The notes beneath the pieces are model-generated. The model searched no databases. It had not been told where the DNA came from and saw only the letters and a list, made by a program, of their open reading frames with translations. 11,874 nt of DNA, taken from the NCBI GenBank assembly GCA_035502775.1, contig DATJUB010000036.1:1-11874 (forward strand), read 5' to 3'. Positions 1-5,364 of the stretch are shown here, piece by piece. The translations under genes and the position numbers were made by a program. Position 1 is the stretch's first letter, and every line of letters starts with the position of its first letter. Origin of the DNA: 67-14 sp035502775 (lineage in GTDB: Bacteria > Actinomycetota > Thermoleophilia > Solirubrobacterales > 70-9).

Positions 1-1
1 T

Positions 2-48
2 GGGTGGAGACGATTTCCGGCCGAGTCGGCCGGAAATCGTCTCCACCC
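2..48. terminator. 47-bp perfect palindrome, probable transcription terminator or structural element
   Basis: Bases 2-24 and 26-48 are exact reverse complements around a single central base at 25, so the strand can fold into a hairpin with 21 or more base pairs and a small loop (GAGTC, 23-27). The element starts about 30 bases past the stop of the minus-strand secreted-protein gene, which is where a terminator would sit. No T-run follows on the plus strand, and the minus-strand continuation lies outside the window. Rho-independent termination is therefore likely but unproven. The perfect arms are longer than in a typical intrinsic terminator. Confidence 0.6.
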
Positions 49-78
49 GAAGGTTGGCCCGCGGGTGGGGCTGCCGCG

Positions 79-1197
79 TCAGCGGACGCTGGTCTTCTTG
101 ACCGTCCACCTGTGGACGGCCGGAGTCCTGTCGGCCTCGCCCCGGTAGACGGAAATGACATCGAGCCGGTGTTTCCCGGGGCCGACCTTCCGCTTGAAGG
201 GCGAGGCGCAGGACGAAACCGGTCCCTTGTCCAGGCGGCACTTGAATTTCGTTCCGGCGGGGCCGGTCGAACCGAACCTGAACGCGACCCTCGCCTTGCC
301 GCTCTTAGTCCTGATCAGCTTCCTCGGAGCCTTGGTGATCCTCGTGTCGGGTGCGGCGGTGGGTTCTTCCGGGTACTCGAGCCGGAGCCGCAGGGTGAAC
401 TCGGTGGTCGCTTCACCGGATCCGGTGCCCGAGATACTCGAGCCGGAATTCACGTTGCTGCCCGAGATCGTGAAGTCGCAGTGCCGCGGTGCGCAGCCGT
501 TCTCCGTGGTGGTGAGGCCTCCGTTTTCGGGGAACCAGTTCGGCCGCTGGTTCATCGTCCCGATATTGCCGCCGTAGAAGAGGTCGGTGGCCGTCTGGCT
601 GCTGTAGGTCCGGATCTCCGTGGTCCGGGGCTGATCGTTGGAGCACCCCGAGCCCAGCCATGGATCGAGGTTCTCGGTCGAGACGCTCGCCGCGGGATTT
701 CCGGTCGAGGAAGAGGTCCCGGACTGGTAGAACCCTTCGAGATCGACATCCAGAAGTGGGCTCTTCGAAGTGGTCCGGCTCCCCTGGCAAAGCTCGAAGT
801 CCCCATAGCTCGCGCTTCCCGTGGCCTCCTCGGTCACGACCTTCCCGGAGAGGCTGACGACGGTCGGGTCCCGCTGAATGGTGAGCTTGGGCATTTGCGC
901 TTCGGTCAGCGAAGCGTCGGTCTGCCCTGAAAGCCGGTGGTTCCAGCTGACCGTGCTGAGCAGCATCGAACCACCTGGCCCGTGGAAGTACTGCTGATCG
1001 ACAAAGCCGAAGCCGGCCTCGACCTCGAGTCCGAGAACCTTCGCGTTGACCGCGGGATCCTCGATATCCGTGACGGTCCTGGTGAACGCGTTCGCCCCGG
1101 CGGCCGCGAAGGCCGAGAGCGTCAAACAGGCGGCGGTCAGCAGCGACAGAACAAGAAGGCCGCCGGCCCGCGATGACTTTCCGGTGTTGCGAATCAT
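79..1197 (-). CDS. Secreted protein of unknown function with C-terminal Ig-like domain
   Basis: Predicted 372-residue exported protein. The N-terminus has Arg/Lys residues, a hydrophobic stretch (about 12-34) and an Ala-Asn-Ala signal-peptidase site near residue 37. The middle (about 40-280) is rich in Ser, Thr and Gly and is not a domain I recognise. The last 90 residues, from Pro283, open with PDTRITKAP and carry a Cys320/Cys330 pair, likely a disulfide. They match the Ig-like module found repeatedly in exported proteins of Solirubrobacterales. The ATG at 1197 is preceded by a good Shine-Dalgarno stretch (GGGAGAGGTGA), which supports this start. The gene is monocistronic, divergent from the DUF1697 gene and followed by a large palindrome. 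A surface or matrix role is inferred; no catalytic motif is visible. Confidence 0.8.
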   Translation of the reverse strand: MIRNTGKSSRAGGLLVLSLLTAACLTLSAFAAAGANAFTRTVTDIEDPAVNAKVLGLEVEAGFGFVDQQYFHGPGGSMLLSTVSWNHRLSGQTDASLTEAQMPKLTIQRDPTVVSLSGKVVTEEATGSASYGDFELCQGSRTTSKSPLLDVDLEGFYQSGTSSSTGNPAASVSTENLDPWLGSGCSNDQPRTTEIRTYSSQTATDLFYGGNIGTMNQRPNWFPENGGLTTTENGCAPRHCDFTISGSNVNSGSSISGTGSGEATTEFTLRLRLEYPEEPTAAPDTRITKAPRKLIRTKSGKARVAFRFGSTGPAGTKFKCRLDKGPVSSCASPFKRKVGPGKHRLDVISVYRGEADRTPAVHRWTVKKTSVR

Positions 1198-1251
1198 TCA
1201 CCTCTCCCGTGTCACAGCGGCAGATCCTTGTTCCCACACCGCTGAATCAAG

Positions 1252-1308
1252 GGCCATCATAGACCCCGATTGACATTCCGGCCGAAAATGATGGCCGGTC
1301 ATATGATC
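1252..1308. promoter_or_regulatory. Dyad symmetry and candidate -10 elements in divergent promoter region
   Basis: The 116-base gap between the divergent secreted-protein and DUF1697 genes contains a 9-bp inverted repeat, GGCCATCAT (1252-1260) and ATGATGGCC (1288-1296), and an inner CCGGCC/GGCCGG hairpin (1278-1283, 1293-1298). TATGAT occurs on the minus strand at 1261-1256, about 58 bases before the secreted-protein start, and on the plus strand at 1302-1307. The plus-strand copy ends 7 bases before the DUF1697 ATG, a spacing that fits a leaderless transcript; that gene has no Shine-Dalgarno sequence. Neither copy has a good -35 at the right distance, so promoter assignment is tentative. Confidence 0.35.
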
Positions 1309-1313
1309 GGGAC

Positions 1314-1823
1314 ATGAGCTCCTACGTCGCATTGCTGCGTGCCGTCAACGTCGGACGCGGTGAGAAGCTGCCGATGAAAGAGTTGAAACGGCTCTGCGAG
1401 GAGGCCGGGTTCGAATCGGTCGCCACCTTCATCGCGAGCGGCAACGTCGTCTTCAGATCAGGCGACAGTCCGGACAAGGCGAAGACGATCCTGGAACAGC
1501 GGATCGAGGATTTCTGCGGCGTCCACATCGACGTGTTCATCCGCACCGCCCGCGAGATGAGCGATCTGGTCGACGCCAACCCGTACCCGGACGAGCCCGG
1601 CAACAAGGTCGCGGTGATGTTCCTCGACCACCGGCCGCCCGCCGACCTGGCGAAGGGAGCCAAGGGCGTCGCGGGGGAGAGGTTCACGCCCGCGGCGCAG
1701 GAGGTCTTCGTCCACTATCCGGACGGGCTGGGACAGTCGAAGCTGAAGCTGGACGTCGGGGCCGGCACGACCCGCAACATGAACTCGGTCGCCAAGCTGG
1801 CCGAGATGGCGAAGGCGCTCTAG
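1314..1823 (+). CDS. DUF1697 family protein
   Basis: Predicted 169-residue soluble protein of the DUF1697 family (PF08002), close to the usual family length. Characteristic stretches are YVALLRAVNVG near residues 4-14, a central SGNVVF strand, and a C-terminal TTRNMNSVAKL segment, which in the family is typically TTRN-x-N-T/S-V-x-KL. There is no signal peptide or membrane segment, so it is expected in the cytoplasm. The biochemical role of the family is not established. The ATG at 1314 has no clear ribosome-binding site but has a TATGAT 7 bases upstream, suggesting leaderless expression. The gene is probably monocistronic and ends 7 bases from the convergent FhuF-like gene, leaving no room for a separate terminator. 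Confidence 0.88.
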   Translation: MSSYVALLRAVNVGRGEKLPMKELKRLCEEAGFESVATFIASGNVVFRSGDSPDKAKTILEQRIEDFCGVHIDVFIRTAREMSDLVDANPYPDEPGNKVAVMFLDHRPPADLAKGAKGVAGERFTPAAQEVFVHYPDGLGQSKLKLDVGAGTTRNMNSVAKLAEMAKAL

Positions 1824-1830
1824 TCCCGGT

Positions 1831-2604
1831 TCACGCCTTCTTCTGGAGCGGGCAGGCCCGGCAGAGCCCGCCTTCCGGGGTGCGGTAGGCCAGGCAGCAG
1901 GTCGCCCGGAGGTGGTACCGGTCGCCGTACTCGTCCTCGTCGGTTTCCAGCGGGATTTCGAGGCGGGGATCGCCGCCGACCACACGCTCGGTCACTTCGC
2001 GGGCGAACTCCCGCTGGTCGAAGGCCTTGCCAGACCAGACCAGCGACTGCGCCAGGCGGTCGGCGGCGGCATGCCAGAGAGTCTTCGCTGGCCGCAGGCC
2101 CTGCCCGTCCAGCCATCTGACCAGGGGCGCGAGCAGATCGATGTATCCGATGCGGAAGAGGTCGGCGAGCTCCTCCCAGCGGGCCGCGTCGGTGACGTCG
2201 TCCCGTCCCGTCGCCGGGTCTCCTTCGAGCACGGTCAAACGCTCACTCACGACTCCGGTGGCGCGGATCAGGCCGCCCTCGGCCGCCAGCAGCACGTTCG
2301 CCGGCGAGAGATCGGGCAGGCGCCGGGCGGAGACGAGGAAGGAACCGCCGAGGTCGGCGACCGCACGGGCGAGGCTCTCGAGCAGCCACTCCGCCCGGAT
2401 GTGGTCCGGGGGAGGTTCGGTCAGGCCGCGCACGTTGGCCAGCAGCACCGCCGGCGCCGGCCCGTCTTCTCCGAGATCCGCCGCCGGAAACCATCCGTCG
2501 CCCGGACCCTTGCGCCTCCGGACGAGAATGCCGTAGCCGTCGGCATTCGCCATCGCTATGCGGGATAGCGTCGCGTCGATCTCGCTCTTGCGGAAGGCTC
2601 TCAC
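1831..2604 (-). CDS. FhuF-like (2Fe-2S) siderophore-iron reductase family protein
   Basis: Predicted 257-residue protein. Its C-terminus holds Cys236-Cys237, ten residues, Cys248, two residues, Cys251 (a CC-x10-C-x2-C pattern in 'CCLAYRTPEGGLCRACP'). This is the diagnostic cluster-binding motif of the FhuF C-terminal domain, which coordinates an unusual 2Fe-2S centre. FhuF proteins reduce ferric iron in hydroxamate siderophores in the cytoplasm so that iron is released. The rest is poorly conserved, as usual for this family, and no transporter gene is adjacent, so the substrate is unknown. The start is GTG at 2604 without an obvious Shine-Dalgarno sequence; a later ATG at Met18 is possible. 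It is divergent from an ExbB-like/DUF2149 operon across a 60-base gap with dyad symmetry, suggesting shared regulation. Confidence 0.75.
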   Translation of the reverse strand: MRAFRKSEIDATLSRIAMANADGYGILVRRRKGPGDGWFPAADLGEDGPAPAVLLANVRGLTEPPPDHIRAEWLLESLARAVADLGGSFLVSARRLPDLSPANVLLAAEGGLIRATGVVSERLTVLEGDPATGRDDVTDAARWEELADLFRIGYIDLLAPLVRWLDGQGLRPAKTLWHAAADRLAQSLVWSGKAFDQREFAREVTERVVGGDPRLEIPLETDEDEYGDRYHLRATCCLAYRTPEGGLCRACPLQKKA

Positions 2605-2611
2605 CGCCCGA

Positions 2612-2665
2612 ACGGTAGAGGTTGCGACGGCCTCTTAGGGGCCCCGAATGCCGAACCTCTAAACT
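2612..2665. promoter_or_regulatory. Inverted repeats between divergent FhuF-like and ExbB-like genes
   Basis: TAGAGGTT (2616-2623) and AACCTCTA (2654-2661) form an 8-bp perfect inverted repeat. Inside it sits a smaller dyad, GGCCTC (2629-2634) with GGGGCC (2638-2643). Each outer arm, read outward, gives AACCTC followed by a TAnnnT hexamer: TAAACT on the plus strand (2660-2665) and TACCGT on the minus strand (2617-2612). These could be paired -10 elements, the minus one 7 bases before the GTG start. No -35 elements are recognisable. The arrangement suggests a common regulator or twin promoters; this is inference from symmetry alone. Confidence 0.35.
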
Positions 2666-3366
2666 TGCTGGCCGCTTTGGCTATAGAAAATTTCCTCTTC
2701 GAAGTATCGGACGCGCTGAGATGGCCCGTCATGGTGGCATCACTGCTGGCCCTCGCCTGGTCGATAGTCGAGGTCGGCTTCCTGCTGGCCGAGATGTGGC
2801 GCCGCCGACGGCGCTCCATGGTCGGGCTGGAAGAAGCGGTCGACCACGCCGAGATCGAGCTCGCTCACGGCAACGAGTTCGGCGCGATCTCGCTGCTCTC
2901 CATGTGTTCCTGGAGCAAGTCGATGCAGGAGGCGATGGAGGCGATCGTGATGCAGCGGCGCATGCCGGACGCCGAGAACCGCATCGCGAAACGGCTCGCC
3001 GAGTTCGACTACCGCTCACTGAAGCGCCTGGAACGCACCCGCATCCTGGTCCGGCTCGGTCCGGCGCTCGGCCTGATGGGCACCCTGATCCCGCTCTCAC
3101 CGGCACTCGGCGGTCTGGCCGAAGGCAACGTGACCGAACTGACCGACAACCTGCGGGTCGCCTTCGGCGTGACCGTCGCGGGCCTGCTCACCGGTGCGAT
3201 CGCATTCGGTGTCTCACTCGTGCGCGACCGGCTCTACGCTCAGGACTACTCGGACGTCGAGTACGCCGCCGCGAACCTCTCGCCGGACAAGCATCTCGAC
3301 CACCATCTGGTCCCGGCCGCGGTCGAGCACGGAGGTTCGACCAGCGTCTCGATGGGCAACCCGTGA
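2665..3366 (+). CDS. MotA/TolQ/ExbB-type proton channel family protein
   Basis: Predicted 233-residue inner-membrane protein. Hydrophobic segments lie at about 20-44, 128-150 and 165-186, with a long charged cytoplasmic region between the first two, which is the TolQ/ExbB topology. 'GPALGLMGTLIPL' (132-144) and 'AFGVTVAGLLTGAIAF' (166-181) match the two conserved helices with pore-lining Thr residues. Such proteins form the pentameric stator of ion-driven motors and pair with an ExbD/TolR-type partner, here the overlapping downstream DUF2149 gene (GTGA, 4 bases). The TTG at 2665 is the start reported here, but TTG at 2677 or ATG at 2731 (Met23, weak GAGATGG upstream) are alternatives. A start at Met23 would leave the first helix right at the N-terminus. 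Partner and energised process are unknown. Confidence 0.78.
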   Translation: MLAALAIENFLFEVSDALRWPVMVASLLALAWSIVEVGFLLAEMWRRRRRSMVGLEEAVDHAEIELAHGNEFGAISLLSMCSWSKSMQEAMEAIVMQRRMPDAENRIAKRLAEFDYRSLKRLERTRILVRLGPALGLMGTLIPLSPALGGLAEGNVTELTDNLRVAFGVTVAGLLTGAIAFGVSLVRDRLYAQDYSDVEYAAANLSPDKHLDHHLVPAAVEHGGSTSVSMGNP

Positions 3367-3746
3367 AGGTCACCTCCCGGGCCCGCAGCCGCGAAGACCG
3401 TGCCGGCGATCCACTCGACGGTCTGGTCAACCTCTTCGACATCGGCATCGTGCTCTCGGTCGCCTTCCTGCTGGCCGCGCTCTCCTCGCTCGACATGACC
3501 TCGGTGATCACCGACGGCAAGCCGATCGAGGAGAAGACCACCCAGGAGGCACCGGCCGATTCGGTGCTGGTCGACCCGAACGAGGACGTCGAGACGATCA
3601 AGGTCGAGCCCGGCCAGGAAGTCGTCGGCCGGGGCGAACCGATCGGCCAGCTCTACCAGCTGGACGACGGCCGGACCGTGGTTGTGAAGCCGAGCACCGG
3701 TGCGACCGGGGCCACGGGCGCAACCGGGGTCACCGGGACCCCGTAG
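3363..3746 (+). CDS. DUF2149 domain protein, ExbD/TolR-like partner
   Basis: Predicted 127-residue protein starting at GTG 3363, overlapping the upstream stop by four bases (GTGA), so translation is probably coupled. Residues 17-42 ('DPLDGLVNLFDIGIVLSVAFLLAAL') are the DUF2149 signature: a short basic cytoplasmic N-terminus and one membrane helix beginning with Asp26. This resembles the LLDVLLVLLLIF helix of TolR/ExbD, where the Asp carries protons. An acidic extracytoplasmic segment follows, then a small 'GQLYQLDDGRTVVV' domain (95-108) typical of the family. The tail (111-127) is a run of Gly-Ala-Thr triplets, collagen-like and unusual. From family knowledge, DUF2149 genes are neighbours of MotA/TolQ/ExbB genes, in methanogens also near CobN-like genes. 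Function is unproven. Confidence 0.75.
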   Translation: MKVTSRARSREDRAGDPLDGLVNLFDIGIVLSVAFLLAALSSLDMTSVITDGKPIEEKTTQEAPADSVLVDPNEDVETIKVEPGQEVVGRGEPIGQLYQLDDGRTVVVKPSTGATGATGATGVTGTP

Positions 3747-3753
3747 ATCAAGT

Positions 3754-3790
3754 AGTCCGGATCGCCTCGCTTCGCTGTGCGATCCGGACT
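3754..3790. terminator. Hairpin in convergent gap, probable bidirectional terminator
   Basis: A 12-bp perfect stem (AGTCCGGATCGC at 3754-3765 with its complement at 3779-3790) and a 13-base loop begin 7 bases after the DUF2149 stop, in the 81-base gap between convergent genes. It can form on either strand, so it may end transcription from both sides. No adjacent long T-run is present. Confidence 0.6.
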
Positions 3791-3794
3791 TCGA

Positions 3795-3817
3795 AGTCTC
3801 GCCATGCGGTCGAGACT
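3795..3817. terminator. Second hairpin in convergent gap
   Basis: AGTCTCG (3795-3801) pairs with CGAGACT (3811-3817) around a 9-base loop. It lies just after the larger hairpin and is followed on the plus strand by a pyrimidine-rich stretch (TCTATTTCTTCCCC from 3827). It is probably part of the same transcription stop. Confidence 0.45.
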
Positions 3818-3827
3818 CTTGTGAGGT

Positions 3828-5330
3828 CTATTTCTTCCCCAGGCGCCGCTTCCAGTCCCGGGCGCTAAGGAACCGGGTCAGTTTGTCGACCAGCTCTCGC
3901 CTTGACGGTGTGTACGGGTACCAGAGCGGCTCCGTCTTGGTTTCGAAACGGGCGCTGACGATCGCCTCGGAACGGCAGTACTTGCGGATTCCGTAGGCGG
4001 CGTGGCGGTAGCCGATGCCCGACTCCTTCCAGCCGCCCATCGGCACGCCGGGGGCGAGGAAGTTGAAGAGGACGTCGTTGACGTTGACCGCGCCGCACTC
4101 GATCCGGCGGGCGACCGTCTCGGCCTTCTGCTTCGGTCCGAACACCGCTCCGGAAAGGCCGTAGCGGCTGTCGTTGGCGAGCCGGACCGCCTCCTCGGTG
4201 TCCTTGACCTTCATCACCCCGACCACCGGGCCGAAGGTCTCGTCTCGCATCAGGGGCATCGTGTGGTCGACATCGACCATCACGGTCGGTTCGTAGTAGT
4301 CGCCGGGTCCTTCGACCCGCTTGCCGCCGGTGAGTGCCTTCGCGCCCGAGGCGAGCGCGTCCTCGACCTGCTCGGCGACCTTCTCGGTCTGGGCCGGCAG
4401 GGTCATCGCGCCGACGTCGCTGCCGAACTCGGGCCCGTCCGGACCCTGGCGGAGCGCCTTGACCGAGTCGGTGAGCTTGGCCACGAACTCGTCGTAGGCC
4501 GGTTCCTCGACATAGATCCGTTCGACCGACATGCAGATCTGGCCCGAGTTCATCATCCCGCCCCAGGCGGCCGCGTTGGCGGCGCGGTCCAGGTTGGCGC
4601 CCTCGAGCACCACCATCGGATCCTTGCCGCCCAGCTCGAGGCTGACCGGGGTCAGGGTCTCCGCCGCCCTCTTCATGACGAGCTTGCCGACCCGGTCGGA
4701 ACCGGTGAACCCGATGAAGTCGGAATGATCGACCAGGGCCGAGGCGGTGTCGGCCATGCCGTTGACGTTCCCGATCACATCCGGTCCGCCGATCTCCTCA
4801 CGCCAGGCCCTGACGATCTCGGCGACGCCGAGCGGGGTCACCTCGGACGGCTTCATCACCACGGCCGCACCCGCCATCAGGGCCGGGATCGCGTCGCCGA
4901 GCGAGAGGATCAGCGGAAAGTTCCAGGGGCTGATCAGGCCGACCACGGGATGCGGCCGGTACTGGATCCGGAGGCGCCGGGTGGCGCTCACCGGGGAGTG
5001 GGGGCGGACCTTCTCCTCACCGACGTACTTCTCGGCCTTCGATCCGTAGAAATTGATCAGGTCCGCAAGGTAGATCGGTTCGTTCGAGGCATCGGCCCGG
5101 ACCTTGCCGGTCTCCGACTGCATCGTGTCGGTGATCCGGTCCGAGTTGTCGAGGATCCAGTCACGCAGCTTGTTCAGCCAGACGCGCCGGCCCTTGAACC
5201 CCATCGACTCCCAGGCGGGCTGGTTGGCCCGCACCCGGGCGACGGTCTCGGCGACCGTCTCGGGTGAGTCGACGGGGACCGTCGCGATCGTCTCGCCGGT
5301 TGCCGGATTCTGGACAGATATCGATTCCAC
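3828..5330 (-). CDS. NAD(P)-dependent aldehyde dehydrogenase, succinate-semialdehyde dehydrogenase-like
   Basis: Predicted 500-residue cytoplasmic enzyme of the aldehyde dehydrogenase superfamily at full family length. It oxidises an aldehyde to the carboxylic acid with NAD(P)+. Visible motifs are PWNF with Asn137, the cofactor Lys160 in KPSEVTP, GFTGSDRVGK (207-216), general base Glu232 in LELGGKDP, nucleophile Cys266 in GQICMS, and ETFGPV in the C-terminal half. Overall sequence style is closest to actinobacterial GabD2-type succinate-semialdehyde dehydrogenases, but substrate cannot be read from motifs. The start is GTG at 5330 with AGGGTGA 5 bases upstream. It lies 34 bases after the dehydrogenase gene upstream in transcription and is probably the last gene of that operon, so it may oxidise an aldehyde derived from the exported dehydrogenases' products. 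Confidence 0.9.
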   Translation of the reverse strand: MESISVQNPATGETIATVPVDSPETVAETVARVRANQPAWESMGFKGRRVWLNKLRDWILDNSDRITDTMQSETGKVRADASNEPIYLADLINFYGSKAEKYVGEEKVRPHSPVSATRRLRIQYRPHPVVGLISPWNFPLILSLGDAIPALMAGAAVVMKPSEVTPLGVAEIVRAWREEIGGPDVIGNVNGMADTASALVDHSDFIGFTGSDRVGKLVMKRAAETLTPVSLELGGKDPMVVLEGANLDRAANAAAWGGMMNSGQICMSVERIYVEEPAYDEFVAKLTDSVKALRQGPDGPEFGSDVGAMTLPAQTEKVAEQVEDALASGAKALTGGKRVEGPGDYYEPTVMVDVDHTMPLMRDETFGPVVGVMKVKDTEEAVRLANDSRYGLSGAVFGPKQKAETVARRIECGAVNVNDVLFNFLAPGVPMGGWKESGIGYRHAAYGIRKYCRSEAIVSARFETKTEPLWYPYTPSRRELVDKLTRFLSARDWKRRLGKK

Positions 5331-5364
5331 TCTTCACCCTTCGACGCTGGGACTGCTTGCCGTT

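Noticed and set aside
4..930. 308-codon open frame on the plus strand at the left edge
   Set aside because: It runs through the palindrome and opposite the secreted-protein gene, which has a signal peptide, good ribosome-binding site and a known C-terminal domain.
1270..1275. Perfect TTGACA -35 hexamer upstream of the DUF1697 gene
   Set aside because: No -10 lies 16-18 bases downstream; the TATGAT at 1302-1307 is 26 bases away, too far to pair with it.
2622..3362. Upstream extension of the DUF2149 reading frame
   Set aside because: The frame is open here but overlaps the ExbB-like gene and encodes Arg-rich low-complexity sequence. The DUF2149 homology begins only after GTG 3363, which also gives the coupled GTGA overlap.
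4002..5267. 421-codon open frame on the plus strand
   Set aside because: It lies opposite the aldehyde dehydrogenase gene, which has all catalytic motifs. The translation is rich in Arg, Gly, His and Asp with no domain, as expected for an antisense frame in high-GC DNA.
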